64,000 nt of DNA from the NCBI GenBank assembly GCA_027625915.1, contig JANTQA010000070.1, forward strand, positions 11,785,001-11,849,000, written 5' to 3'. Position 1 is the first letter of the stretch, and the number at the start of each line of letters is the position of its first letter. Under the pieces are notes generated by a model, which saw only the letters and a list, made by a program, of their open reading frames with translations, was not told where the DNA came from and did not search any database. Position numbers and translations under genes: made by a program. This document shows, in pieces, positions 12,891 to 24,681 of the stretch. Origin of the DNA: Anaeramoeba flamelloides (Eukaryota; Metamonada; Anaeramoebidae).

Positions 12891-15800
12891 TTTATTTATT
12901 TGATTTTATTATTTTTCAATAATTAATTATGAATGATTATATATTAGATATTAAATTTTGAATATTGAATATTTTGAAAAGAATAATAAGACTATTTTAA
13001 TAATTTTTTTTATTTCTTTATTTTTGAACAAATTAATAATTTTTAAGATCTTCTTAAAGCATATTCCTATATTTTTTAATTCAATAATATTATTTTTATA
13101 AAATTAGATTTACGTTTGGAGACTCATCGATTTTATATGGGACGGCACTCATCGTTTCCATTTTAACATAAAATAAAATAAAAATAAAATCCCTTTCAGA
13201 CCCATAAAATTGTAGAACTTATTCCTATTTTCAAATTGTTAAATTAAAGAGATGCAAATATCCCTTTTTTTCATCTAGGTTATTATGTTAAAATACCAAA
13301 TTAGTAATTAGAACTTAATAAATTGATTTTGTAATTTCTCAAAGTTGTCAAAAAAAAAAAGCAAGACTTTTAAAATGAAATTCGAAAATTTTTCACCTTA
13401 AGCTATTGTTTCTAGATAGATTCAAGAGTTGTTGGTATGTTTTTTTTTTTTTTTAATTGTATTCTCAAATTAATTTTGACATATGTAGAGTATCAGAGAG
13501 ATTGAATAAACTCAAATTAAAATTTATTTTTTCTTTTATTTATTCTTTTTAAAAAAAGTATTATGAATTATTCTGATCAAACACCGATCGCACTCTTTAC
13601 GATCGTAAATAAAAAATTATATTGTATATAAATTCTTGAGATTTAGACTATTCATGATAATTCGAGAAGTGAATAAACATTTGTTATGGATCAAAACAAC
13701 TTTAGGATAAAGTAAACAATAGTACCTCATGGGTAAATTAGAAGAATCAACGAATTAAATATGTAAAGCAAAACCTTTTCCGTTATTTATTTTGCTCTTA
13801 TGGATCTTTCTTTTTAATAACAAAGTTTTATTTTTAAATTGCAAAAGATAAATCTATATGATTAATTTAAGGCCTTAGTATTTATAAAGTTTGAAAGTGT
13901 ATTTGTTTCCAAGAATCAAAATTAATTAACAAAGTATCCTATTAATTTTGAAAGTGTACTTCTTCCCTGTACTGAGATCAACTTCTTTCAAGTAAGATAA
14001 CACATAAAAATGTGTTATTATGGTGCCTATCCAGAAATTTTCGTCATAATCGGCATAAAAGGTAACAACCAACAACCCCCTGAAACACTCAAGGTGTAAA
14101 ACAAAACTATTTAATTAATTTTGCTTATTTTGTTATTTCTTTACTCTATTTTCTTTCTTTTTTTCTTTTTCTTTTTCTTTTTCTTGTCTTTGTTAATAAA
14201 AAATTTTTTTTTCATTTTTTTAAATGAAAGCTATTCTATGAGTACTAATCTTTCCTACATTATATCTAGATCAAAAAACCCGAAATAAATATAGCATTTC
14301 AGGAAGTGCCGTAGAGTGCTGGTGAGTGCCTAGATTTTCTTGAGATTTTCTGTTTTATTTGTTAAGTGTTCTAGCTTTTTTTGAGGTTTTCTATTTTATT
14401 TCTAAAGTAAAAAAAACCTAACGAAAATCTATTGATTTTCCAAATAAATAGAAAACTCAAAAAAACCTAAAGAAAATCTATCGATTTTCAGAATAAAACA
14501 GAAAATTCAAGAAAAGCTAATGAACTTTTTTTTAAGATAAAAGATTTGAGAAAAATCAAAGATTTTACTCAATTCTTTTAAATTCTGGAAAACCTAACGT
14601 AAAGTGCCGTCAAGTGCCTGGCTTTTCCAGAATTCAAAAGAAAAGAGTAAAAACAAAGATTTTACTCAATTCTTTTAAATTCTAGAAAATCTAACGGTAA
14701 ACATGAGATAAATTTGTTGAATCACATATCTTCAATAATATAAATAAAAAAATTATCATGAGTAATTTTTCATTCAAATATCACGATTATATAAACTTTT
14801 ACCTAAATTGAAACTCTTTAATATGAGTTGAATAGAGAAAACGACAATTGAACCGAGAAATCATTGTTTGTAAATAATAGTTTTTTTTGTTATTTTATTC
14901 ATTTTCAGTTTTAATTGCCACCTTAAAAAAATACATTATTCCTGTCCATCTTGGCATACAATAAGAAAAATAATAATAATTAATTTTAAATTTTAGGTTT
15001 TTATTTAGCTTCTATGTTTTAGCATTTTCAATAAAAAAAAAAAACAAAATTGACTTGTTTTGTGGTTTTGTTTTTCATAATGGTAATAATAATAATAATA
15101 TAACTGTTAAAAAAAATTGTGTTTGTATTTTTTGATATTTTAATTAATTATCTAAGACACTTTAAGAAAATGTTAATCTCAAGAGATCATTAAACTCATT
15201 TTAAAAAAGTCGTAATCAAAAAATAGTTTTAAAAAGTATCTCGAAAACAGTCAACAAACTTTAATAGATCTATTTCCAAGGAAATGATATTAAAAACTTT
15301 TTTAAAACTACTTTATGAGCCTTTTTTTAAAAAAAAAAACGAGAAAAAAATAAAGTACTATTTACCTTTACAACATTTGAGAGATCCTGGAACCTTTAGT
15401 GCCTTTCCTTCTTTGTCTCTAAGAATTACTCCTTCTTTGTCTCTTTTTGCTCTTCCAGCTTCACGGATATCAAGTGCGATATCATGTGCATGCTTTCGTT
15501 TATTTGAATTAAGGTTAATGTTATATGCAAGAAGATAGTCTCTTGCTCCAATTACGGTGGCACCTGATTTTGCATTGAAAATTGGATCACCAAAATCTGG
15601 TTTCCATTTTTCATCTTTTAATTTTTCTTCTAATCCCTCGTATTGTCCAGAACGAACAGTTGCTAAATTTTTACGTTCTTCACATGTTGCAGCATATTCA
15701 TATAAATAAATAGGAATAGATAATTCTTCAGCAACTCTTTTTCCTAATTTTTGTGCTAATTTGACACATTCTTCAATTGAAATATTCTATTTTGGAAAAA

Positions 15801-16432
15801 TATAAAAATCGAAAAAAGTTGGAAGTGAATGACAACAAAAAGAAGAAAAAATAATAAAAAAAAAAAAAAAAAAGTAAAAATGAAAAAAGAGAAAAATATT
15901 TTGAAAACAAACCTGAACTGGAATAAATGGACAGACGTCTGTGGCGCCCATTCGAGAATGAGAACCTTTGTGTTTTCTCATATCAATTAATTCAGCGGCC
16001 ATTGAAATTGCACAAAACGCTGCTTCCAGGACTTCATTTGGAGATCCGACAAAAGTAATAACAGTCCTATTTGTATCGGCACCAGGTTCCGAAGAAATAA
16101 GAAGTACTATTTTTAAGAACAAAATATGAAATTGAGGAAACAAAATAATTTAAAAAAGAGTTTTGTTAAGTTCAAAAAAAATTAATTAAAAGAAAGATCG
16201 TTGAAAAAAGTGTGATAAAAAAAGTCTAAAGTACAGTTTCTAACAATAATTCGAATGAATTTTGTCAACCGTTTTATGGAAACTTTTTTTTTTGATAACA
16301 ATTTTCAAAAATGTTCAAAAACGAAAAGAAAAATGTACCATCACGAGTTTTAATTGCTTCACAAATTTTTTCAATAATTTCTGTTGATCGTCCTTCTGAA
16401 AAATTAGGTACACACTCAACGATTTGATCCAT
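11875..16432 (-). CDS. FTCD: Formimidoyltransferase-cyclodeaminase, bifunctional
   Basis: Cytosolic histidine-degradation enzyme: the N-terminal domain moves the formimino group from formiminoglutamate to tetrahydrofolate, and the C-terminal domain deaminates it to methenyl-THF. Four minus-strand exons (16432-16339, 16106-15913, 15786-15366, 12860-11875) are in consistent phase and give 564 residues (human 541). Residues 1-31 carry IVECVPNFSEG. The catalytic histidine region is HKGSHSRMGATDVCPF, with the presumed active His at residue 81. The domain linker GSELVGVVPLEA is near residue 285, and the cyclodeaminase signature APGGGSVAS is at 371-379. Introns 1 and 2 are 232 and 126 bp. Intron 3 is 2505 bp (15365-12861), carries a hairpin-repeat array, and ends in an A-only tract. 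The start is the only ATG that gives the family N-terminus. Confidence 0.93.
12861..12889 (-). other. 3' splice site of FTCD intron 3 preceded by ~28 adenines
   Basis: On the coding strand the intron ends with an uninterrupted run of about 28 A followed by G, then exon 4 begins CTGTTGGGTGGG. The usual polypyrimidine tract is replaced by a polypurine one. The junction is supported by phase and by protein continuity (lysine-Ala-Val-Gly-Trp, as in the family). Confidence 0.7.
14303..14699. repeat. Tandem hairpin array (CCTAAC family) inside FTCD intron 3
   Basis: At least three adjacent inverted-repeat units. Each begins near AGTGCCTAG or CTAG plus GTTTTC/GATTTTC and ends AAAACCTAACG or a variant. 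The sharpest unit has arms TTTTCCAGAATTCAAAAG and CTTTTAAATTCTAGAAAA around a centre containing GATTTTACTC. Spacers are comparatively GC-rich (GTGCCGTCAAGTGCCTGG). Equivalent arrays occur at 25081-25243 and 28865-29155. Confidence 0.7.
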
Positions 16433-17140
16433 TTGAATTAAATTTATAAATTTGGTTTATAAGTAAAGAAATTGTAAAAAAATGAAAAGTAATTATTGAC
16501 TTTTTCTTCAAGTATTTATTAAATGCTCACTTTTTGAATCTTAAAATTTGAACTTAAGAAACTGATCTAAAATATGTCAAAAATAGTACTGTAATGTTTT
16601 GGTATTTTTTTTAAATTCTAGAATACAAATTTAAATCAAAATCTCAAATGAATTATTAAAGTGGTGTTTTGTTTAATAAATGTAATGCTTTTGAAAGAGC
16701 TAAATGGGGAAATCAAGAAAATACTGATAAATTCAAATAAATTGATAAACTTTTAAAATTTCAATTTCATTTGAATAAATTTTGAAACTATTTTTTTCAA
16801 AAGTCCTTTTTGATAGAAGATTTAAAAACCAATTATTTTTACTGTGTTTCTTCATATTTAAATCAACAAAAGGCTTTATTTTAAATTGATCGAAAAAAAT
16901 CAAAAAAATAGAAATTTAGGTTTGAGTAAGTCTATAAAAGTGAAAACTTTTTTTTTTGATTTTGTTAGAATTACAACTTTTTTAAAGTTAGCTATGTTAT
17001 TAAAATCCAATAAACCAAGTATTTTAAAGAGATTTTGGTGGTTTGTAAATATCACAAATTTTCATTCAGTTAGATTCAAGAGGGAATAATTGAAATAATT
17101 TTATATTAAATTTGTCAGTCTTTCGCATCTATGATGTCCT
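16433..17140. other. Intergenic, upstream of FTCD
   Basis: AT-rich; probably contains the FTCD promoter. No coding frame, RNA gene or repeat with definable ends was seen. Confidence 0.4.
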
Positions 17141-19112
17141 ATGTAAACTCAATTCCAAAAAATGGGACACAAAAAAAAATTACATTAATAAAAATATACT
17201 CCAAAATGCATGATATTTGAACATTAAAATAATAAAAGACCCGAAAATATTTAATTAATACTATTTATATATTTTATAGTAAATTTAAAATTCAATTCGA
17301 AAAATAAAAAGGAAAAAATAAAAAAAAGTGTGCCCCTATTTTTGGATCACGGTTACCAAAAAATCCATTTTTATTGAAAGAAAAATTAATAAAAACTATT
17401 AATAGATTCAGCTTGTCTTTTGATTACTAAATCTATCCTTTTAAATATAGAGTTTACTAATTATCTTAGGTTTCCCAACTCAAAGTATTTCATACATTAG
17501 TGAAAATTTTAACAATTCTTCTTCGTTTTTTGGTTACAATTTTTCAGTTTAGTATCCATAAATTCCCAATTGGATTTAAATCTTGTGGAATTGGGGGTCA
17601 AGGGTCCAGAACATTACATCCCCGATTTAAGTAAGTTTGGTTTTTTTTTGAGGTATGTGGACAAGCTCCATCCTTTTGGAAAATCCATTTCAACTCACTA
17701 TATTCTGATATAGCGAGTTGAATTTCCTTTGATTTTTTTGATAATATCATTAATAATACATTCAGTATTCACACTTCCATTGATAATAATAAGGTCTGTT
17801 TGTAGGTCATGTGTCCTAGCACACCATATCATGATTTTTTTTCAAAAAAATTTTTTCTCGATAAAAAAAGAATCTTTTTTCTTTTTGAGAGAAAAAAAAA
17901 AATTTTTTTTTGTGATCAGAATGAAAACTTTTAAATTTCATTTTAAAGGGATTTTGAGATTTTTTTTTATTTGAAAAAAAAGAATACAAAAAAAATCAAA
18001 AAAATTATTGAAAATCAAAAATCAAAAAATAATGAAAAAAAATGATAAATAATTAACTTTAAAATTATTTACATTGATTGTTAATATCTAATGTTTCTAT
18101 TTATGAGTCAAATATCACTTTTCTTGGAATTAAATTGATTTTGAAGGTGTGCCCCAATTTTTGGAATTGAGTTTATATAAGCTTAATTTCAAAAATAGGG
18201 GCAAATTTTTGATTGAAAAAAAATTGTAGTTTCTCATTTAGTGAATACCAAAACTCAACCCAGATAAATCAGAACTTAAAACTAAAAAATAACTGTCTAA
18301 AACACCCTTTTCTGTTTTAATTATTATTTCTAATAAAAAAATAGAGAAAAGAAACCCATAAAGAAAAAAATAAATCTGACCCTATTTTTGAAATGATTTT
18401 TCATCTTAAAATTATCCATTTAAGATTCACCATTGCTTCCAAGAACCTTTTGAAACAACCTTCCATCCGAGTTATCAGATTTTTACTATTTACCCATTTG
18501 GTATCAACCCAAACTTTCCTTGATACCTTTTTCAAGATAAAAAGAATCTCAACAAAAGAAAGAAAAAGAAAAAGAAAAAGAAAAGAAAACGGAAACAAAA
18601 CCAATTTTTTGAATGTACAACAAAGAACTCAAAGATAAAATGAATACGATCACATTCATCACATTGTCTCCAAATGAAAGAGAAAAGAAGATCTTATTTG
18701 ATCATGCTATTTCTTCACTTTTCAAGGAACCATTGTAACTCATTAAAGCAAATTTGGTTGATACTTGTTTTCGAAGCAAACACTTCTTGGGTGTTTTACT
18801 TTCTTTGAATTTTACAATCCCTTTCTTCAATGCTAATTAATCTCATCTCTTGAATATTAACGGTTTTCAAAAATGTTGTTGTTCATTCAACATAAAAATA
18901 AAAATATGGAATCATTTTGAAAGAAAAATTGCAAAAAAATGAATTCAACTTTGGGAAATTTTCATTAAAAGAAGATTGTTTCTTGATATTAAATATTCAA
19001 TAATGACTTTTAAAAGATATTGGGTTGAGAATATTTGGTTAACACAACACACATACCAATAATTTATAAAATACTAATGATGACCCTATTTTTGAAATTT
19101 AGCTTATATATA
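17141..19112. mobile_element. Cluster of Tc1/mariner-type elements and derivatives
   Basis: Six related end motifs of the form TCAATTCCAAAAATTGGGGCA / AATTTCAAAAATAGGGGCA lie near 17144, 17330, 18150, 18185, 18378 and 19082 in alternating orientation. A decayed Tc1/mariner transposase lies between the first pair and the middle pair. The central junction GAGTTTATATAAGCTTAATTT joins two elements end to end through TA. I infer one ~1.0-kb transposon plus shorter non-autonomous relatives inserted next to or into each other. Exact partners among the ends cannot be assigned by eye. Confidence 0.6.
17540..17836 (-). pseudogene. Tc1/mariner transposase remnant, DDE domain
   Basis: Reading the minus strand gives three blocks of the Tc1 catalytic domain in order: IMIWCARTHDLQTDLIIING, then FQKDGACPHTS (second catalytic Asp), then PIPQDLNPIGNLW. 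In active Tc1 transposases the last block is SPDLNPIENLW, so the catalytic Glu is replaced by Gly here. There is also an in-frame stop between the second and third blocks and at least one frame change before the second. The N-terminal DNA-binding half is not recognisable. This is a dead copy of an ordinary DNA transposon. Confidence 0.8.
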
Positions 19113-20029
19113 AGAACAAATATTTTTCAAATTTAATCTTATTTTAAATTCCGGAATAATTAATACAAATATTTAATTATTTAAGATCACAAAATCATCA
19201 TTTTGTTCTTTTTCAATTATTAGTACATTTTTTGAAATTTAAAAGATTAGATATGTTTTTTTAAAAAAATATTATGTGTATAAATAAAAATTTTGTTTTT
19301 ATTAAAATTGGTTTTTCGATAATATGTATTATTTTTTTCTATGAGAATTATTTGTCAGAAATTTTTTTATTTATAACAAAATATTTTTTAAAAAATTGAA
19401 AAACTATGAAAAAAATTTTGATACTCTCAAGTATTTGAGTTATCACTGAATTACTGTAATAAAAAATGATGTTTTCTTAATTATGATTTATAAATAATTA
19501 AATTATATACCTGTTTCTGTCAGTTATTTATGTTTAATTTACAAGGTTTTCAAAAAGTATTTTCGGAGACTTTTTAATTTCATTATTTGTTAGTTTTTCT
19601 CATGTTTTTTAGTTTAATAAAAAACAAAAAATTGATTATAAATCTGATAAAAATAAATTAATTATATATTAATATTTAAGATTTAAAACTATTATTATAC
19701 TTGTGGTTTAAATTTATGTGTTTTTTATATCCGAGTTATTTTAAAAACTTAATGGTTTTATTTTTAAAGTGTATTTTTGTACAGTTTCTTCACAGGCAAT
19801 TGGATTTCAATCTTCTTACAAAGAAAATAATTTTTTGTTTGAAATAATTTGAAATAAATTCAATTTTAAATATTTATATAATAAGAAACGTGGATCAAAA
19901 CTTTTTGAAAGAATAATTCCTATTCGAAAAATACCTTTAAAAGTGAGTAAAGTAATCTATTAACAAGAATTTTACTAGATTTTTCAATTTCCAAATTAGA
20001 TCAAAAATTTTTTTATTTTTCAATTAATG
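19113..20029. other. Intergenic, no feature seen
   Basis: AT-rich, with no open frame, no recognisable RNA gene and no repeat with clear ends. Confidence 0.4.
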
Positions 20030-20504
20030 GTTTAAAATAAATCGTGAAGAAAAGCATAATCCGTGTTTCAAATTAAAAAGCATATTTTTTTGTTATAGAA
20101 GATCTATAGATTAACAGATCAAAGAAACCGACAATAAACCCTTATTAAATATGGTATTGGCTTCTTAAAGTTCCATTATTTAAAAATAAATTCAAAAAAA
20201 TGAAGGATCAAATTGCAGAATTTATCTCAAAAAATAGATTAAATTTTTGTTAAGAAAAGTTTTTAATCAAAAAAAAAACAAAAAAATTCAAAAAAATTGA
20301 GAAAATTAAGAAAGATTTGAACTTTTTGCATTCCTAATTTAATTTTTACTGTGAAAAATTCAATGGGTTTACTTTCAAAATTGATTGAAACTTAGGTAAA
20401 CTATTGGGTAATAGATTGGATGTTACCGTGGAGAAAGAAGAAAAAAAAATATGGATTATTTTTGAAACACGGATTATTGTCGTTTTCCACACATTATTTT
20501 GATC
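20030..20504. repeat. MITE-like element, family A, copy 2
   Basis: About 475 bp, homologous along its length to 413-866. Subterminal inverted repeats are visible: GCATAATCCGTGTTTCAAA at the left and TTTGAAACACGGATTATTG at the right, with an outer CATTATTTTGAT end. Non-coding. Confidence 0.65.
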
Positions 20505-20610
20505 AATGTATCTTTGTCCAAATATCTTTTTTCGGGTTATTCAGTACTTAAAGTCTCAGTACACTTTTATCCTGGATTCCAAAAGTCAACATTTTCTCAA
20601 CAATCATGTA

Positions 20611-21108
20611 TAGTAGGGAAAAAAATACCGGACATGAAAAAAATACCTTACAAGATTTTTAATTGTGAGTATTAGTAAAATTTTTGTCTAATTTCAATCA
20701 AATCCTTATTATAAATAACCAATTTTTTTATGAGATTAGTAATAAACCTACTTAAAGTTCATCAAAGTAAGGTGTCTCTAGAATACTCGAGTAATTGTTT
20801 GATAGCCTAATGTTGATCAACGTTTTTTTGAAAAAAAACAATCGAGTTTTTATTGAGGTTTACAAGAGTTTGGAAAATGATAATTTTTTATTCTTGTTTT
20901 TTTGATTGACTTAATTGTGTTTTTGAACAAGTGTGATTTCATCAGTCATCATTCTAATAAGTGGGGGAGTTATAATTGAAAAAGTTCGATTCTTAAAAAA
21001 GGAATTTGATTGTAAATAAATGAAATTACACAATAATTTTACTAATATTCACAATTCAAAATCTTGTCCGGAATTTTTTTCCTGTCCGGTATTTTTTTCA
21101 CGGCTCTA
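20611..21108 (+). repeat. MITE-like element, family C, copy 1
   Basis: About 498 bp with ~25-bp terminal inverted repeats: left TAGTAGGGAAAAAAATACCG, right CGGTATTTTTTTCACGGCTC TA. The interior contains GTAAGGTGTCTCTAGAATAC and AAGTGGGGGAGTTATAATT, both shared with 52839-53339 (same orientation) and 51112-51624 (inverted). TA at the ends suggests a Tc1/mariner-type target. Lies ~290 bp upstream of the BET gene. Confidence 0.75.
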
Positions 21109-21394
21109 CTCTTAAAAATTATTTTATTACAAAATAGTATCTTCTAAATATAATTTTTGAAATTTTCAATTATGAAAACTAACATATCATGTTCTATTAT
21201 CTCAGAAATTATGATTTAAAGAATATAATCTGCAATTAAATCTGACTGAACTTCTTATTCTTTCTTCAAATATCTATAAAATTGTGTTGAAATTCATTTT
21301 TTCTTTGTTGTGAATTAGAAAATAATTCTTTTTTTTTTTAAACAAATAATACTTTTATCGTAACAAAGATACGTTACTATTTAATCTTACCATC

Positions 21395-24283
21395 ATGTCA
21401 AAAAGAAGAACACACCAATCAAAAAAACGAAGATTTAATTCAAGTTTCCAAAATAGATCTGAACAAAATAAAAAACTGAAAAAATCCAAAGAAAAAGAAA
21501 AAAACCTTTTCAAAAAAAGAAATAAAAAAAAAAAAGAAAAAAGAGATCGAGAAAAAGATCGAGATAGGAATAAAGATCGGAGCAGAGAAAGGGATCGGGA
21601 CAGGGATCGGGAAAGAGAAAGAGAAAGAGAAAGAGAAAGAGAAAGGAAAGGAAAAATTAAGTTTAATAAACAACATGAAAAAAAGAAACAAAAGATAAAT
21701 AGACATGAAATTGAAAAACAACGAGAAAAACGATATTTTGATTTTATTATTCAATCAATTAAATCGTTATTAATTAAATATAAAGAAAACCCACTTTCGT
21801 GGCCGTTTAAAGAACCCGTTGATACCACCAAGTATTTAGGGTATTTAAAAATAATAAACCAACCAATGGATTTGTCTACAATTGAATCTAAAATCCACAA
21901 CAAGCAATATAAGCAACCCAAAGAAATTGCACATGACTTTCGATTAATCTTTACAAACTCTATGAAATTTAACCGTCCCACAACTGAATATTATGAAAAT
22001 GCTGTTTTGCTATTAAATATGTTTGACAAAGATTGGGATCAGTTAATAAAACAAGCAGAAGAAAAAATGAAAAAAGTATTTAATAAAAAAAAATCATCAA
22101 GGATGTACAAACAACCTTTAAAAAAGAAACACAATACAATGAATAGAAAATATAAAAAAAAATCTTCTTCCAATAGTCTTGGTCCAATAAGTAGGAATAG
22201 GAACAGGAGCAGAAGTAGAAGTAGAAGCAGAAGCATAAGCAGAAGCATAAGCAGAAGTAGGAGTAGTAGTCGGAGTAGAAGTAGAAGTAGAAGTAGAAGT
22301 AGAAGTAGAAGTAGAAGTAGAAGTAGAAGTAGAAGTAAAAGTCGAAGCCCGACTAGAAATAAAAGAACTAAGAATCAAAATCAAAAGAGATCAAAACACC
22401 ACCGACAATCAGTAGACAAAGAAGAAAACTTAATAAAAAAAAAGAAAAAACAAAAACAAAAACAAAAGCATAGACATAATAAAAAAAATAAATATGCTTA
22501 TTCTCGATCCCCTTTAAATTCAAATGATTCAATGCTATCTTCAGAAGAATTTTCAAGTCTTGAAAAGGAAAGATCAAAATTCCATGACTATTCTGATGAA
22601 ATTAGATCGTTGAAAAAAAGAAAATCAAAATCTCATAATCGTACCTATTCCTTTTCATCTTCTTCTTTATCGCCATCTTTGTCTGTATCATTATCATCAC
22701 CATCATCATCCTCTTATGAAAAGAAAAAGATTCGACATACTACCTTTTCTGAAGATTCGTTTAGTGATAAAGTATCAAGAACTACTTCAAAAAGAAAACG
22801 AAAACGAAAATCCTATTCTTCAAAAAAAAGTTCAAAGTCGAAAAATAAATTTGAAAGGAATAGAAATAAGGAAAAAATTAGAAATCCAAAATTAAAAACA
22901 CAAGCCAAAGGTAGAATACATAAAGGCAAAACTGAGAAAAAAAAAGATAAAATTCAAATCAATAATCATTTAAAGAATAATCTTTCTTTAAAAAGGAAAG
23001 AAAAAAGAAATATAAATTTAGAAAATAATAAAAAGAGAATGGCTGAAAATGAAAATGAAATAAAAAATATAGAGTCAAAAGAAAATTCAATAAATAAAAT
23101 GAAAATTGAAAAGGAGCCAATTATTAATACAATTGAACAAAAAATTAAGAATGAAAATTTAATTGGCACAATGGATTCTAATTTAGAAATAAATGGAAAT
23201 GAGATGATTAATAAAGCAAATGAGAATAATAATATAACAAAACCTGGAGGGGGAATTCACTTAGAAACTCAAATAAAAATTGAACAAGAAAAAAGTGGTT
23301 CAAATTTAATAATCCAAAAAGATCAAAAAGTGACTAATAATGACATTGGTGATAACCAAAATGAAAAGAATAATAATTTTGATCATAATGATAATACCAA
23401 AATAGGAAATATCAAAGAAAATGAAAGTGTTAATAATCAAAATGATATTGAAATGAAAACGGTTGATTTAGAAATAAAAAATACTCTTATTAATGATCCA
23501 AATAACAACACTGAAAAGGATAAAGAAATGATAAATATTAATATTGAGAATAACCAAAATGAAAAGAATAATAATATTACTATGAAGAATAGGGATCAAA
23601 ATTTCGTAGAAAATAAAATAAAAACCTTTAAAAAGCCAATTCTTTGGCCAGGTTTTGAAATCTTTTTTAAAGAAAAACCGAAAAAATCAAAAATGACGCT
23701 TAATCAAATTTTAAAAGAGAACCCTAACATTCAAGAATATCTTGAATATTTAAAGGAAGGATATCAATTAACAACTAAACTTTCAATGTATTTAGTTTTT
23801 CTTCTTCATCAAATAACAGAACCAAATTATAAATTACTGGCTTCTCAAATAAATAATGAAGCAGAAGAAGAAAAGGGCAAAGAAGAAGAAAAGGACGAAG
23901 AAGAAGAACCTAATTTAAACGATCACTTTAAGAATAAAATTGAAAATAATTCACAAATAGTTTATCAAAATAAATTCAAACAAAAAAAAAATATTATCGA
24001 AACAAACCAAACAAATGTTCAAAATCAAAAAGAATCCAAAAAAAGGGAAGAATTATTCAAGAAATTTCAAAAATTGCCCTTGGAAATGTCTGAGCAGGTT
24101 TATCAAATAATTGCAAATGATAAACCTATTTCTGGAGTTTCAATAAAACCCAATAATCAAAATGAAACAATAGAAATGAATTTTGATTTACTAAACGAAT
24201 CCACATTGAAAAAATTGTCTTCATTCATTGAATCAAATAAATCAATGTTAATCAATAATAATACAAATAATAATAATGATTAA
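21395..24283 (+). CDS. BET-family bromodomain protein with RS-rich linker and NET domain
   Basis: A 962-residue intronless nuclear protein expected to read acetylated histones. Residues 1-110 are Lys/Arg/Glu-rich with an (RE)n tract. The single bromodomain spans about 110-215: WPFKEPVD (ZA loop), then INQPMDLSTIESKI, then MKFNRPT with the acetyl-lysine-binding Asn at 193. Residues ~265-320 are almost pure Arg-Ser repeats, followed by long basic, Ser-rich and Asn/Lys/Glu-rich low-complexity linkers. The C-terminal NET (ET) domain is at ~884-950, with LPLEMSEQVYQII and the acidic ETIEMNFDLLNESTLKKL signature. One bromodomain plus NET resembles plant GTE proteins rather than animal two-bromodomain BETs. 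The RS tract is typical of splicing factors and could tie chromatin to splicing (inference). Start: first ATG, preceded by an AT-rich leader. Confidence 0.9.
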   Translation: MSKRRTHQSKKRRFNSSFQNRSEQNKKLKKSKEKEKNLFKKRNKKKKEKRDREKDRDRNKDRSRERDRDRDRERERERERERERKGKIKFNKQHEKKKQKINRHEIEKQREKRYFDFIIQSIKSLLIKYKENPLSWPFKEPVDTTKYLGYLKIINQPMDLSTIESKIHNKQYKQPKEIAHDFRLIFTNSMKFNRPTTEYYENAVLLLNMFDKDWDQLIKQAEEKMKKVFNKKKSSRMYKQPLKKKHNTMNRKYKKKSSSNSLGPISRNRNRSRSRSRSRSISRSISRSRSSSRSRSRSRSRSRSRSRSRSRSRSKSRSPTRNKRTKNQNQKRSKHHRQSVDKEENLIKKKKKQKQKQKHRHNKKNKYAYSRSPLNSNDSMLSSEEFSSLEKERSKFHDYSDEIRSLKKRKSKSHNRTYSFSSSSLSPSLSVSLSSPSSSSYEKKKIRHTTFSEDSFSDKVSRTTSKRKRKRKSYSSKKSSKSKNKFERNRNKEKIRNPKLKTQAKGRIHKGKTEKKKDKIQINNHLKNNLSLKRKEKRNINLENNKKRMAENENEIKNIESKENSINKMKIEKEPIINTIEQKIKNENLIGTMDSNLEINGNEMINKANENNNITKPGGGIHLETQIKIEQEKSGSNLIIQKDQKVTNNDIGDNQNEKNNNFDHNDNTKIGNIKENESVNNQNDIEMKTVDLEIKNTLINDPNNNTEKDKEMININIENNQNEKNNNITMKNRDQNFVENKIKTFKKPILWPGFEIFFKEKPKKSKMTLNQILKENPNIQEYLEYLKEGYQLTTKLSMYLVFLLHQITEPNYKLLASQINNEAEEEKGKEEEKDEEEEPNLNDHFKNKIENNSQIVYQNKFKQKKNIIETNQTNVQNQKESKKREELFKKFQKLPLEMSEQVYQIIANDKPISGVSIKPNNQNETIEMNFDLLNESTLKKLSSFIESNKSMLINNNTNNNND
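22206..22345 (+). repeat. Coding hexanucleotide microsatellite (AGAAGT)n
   Basis: Tandem AGAAGT/AGAAGC units encode the Arg-Ser run of the BET protein. Such a tract is prone to length change by slippage; any change by whole units keeps the frame. Confidence 0.85.
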
Positions 24284-24681
24284 ATTGTAATGAATCAATG
24301 TTCAAGAAAAAATTGCTAAAAAAAGAATTAAATTCAATAAAAAATTAATAAATAAATAAACAGATTTGTTAATAAATAAAAATTAAGCCAGAAATAATAG
24401 AATTTAATCAAGCAATCTAATTTAATTAATGTTTTATTTCTTTTTAAAATTTTTATTTTGAACAAATGAAGAATTTTTTTTTATCATTTTTCTTTTTCTT
24501 TTTTTCTTAAATAGTTGTTTTTGATTTTAATAATAAAAATTGAAATAATTAAATTTCTTAAATTTTTAAGTTTATCAATTTTTTGGCTGGATAAAAAAAC
24601 TCATTTAAAGTTTAAACTTGAGAAAGTTAAGACCAATTTCAAAAAATTAATCAATATCTTAAAACAAAAAAATTTTTTCTA
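24284..24681. other. Short intergenic between BET gene and the two-exon gene
   Basis: AT-rich 3' flank of the BET gene followed by the presumed leader of the next gene. No separate feature seen. Confidence 0.4.

Noticed and set aside
22039-22384. Two antisense ORFs (Leu-rich and Ser-Thr repeat) opposite the BET gene
   Set aside because: Shadows of the Lys- and RS-coding microsatellite on the plus strand.
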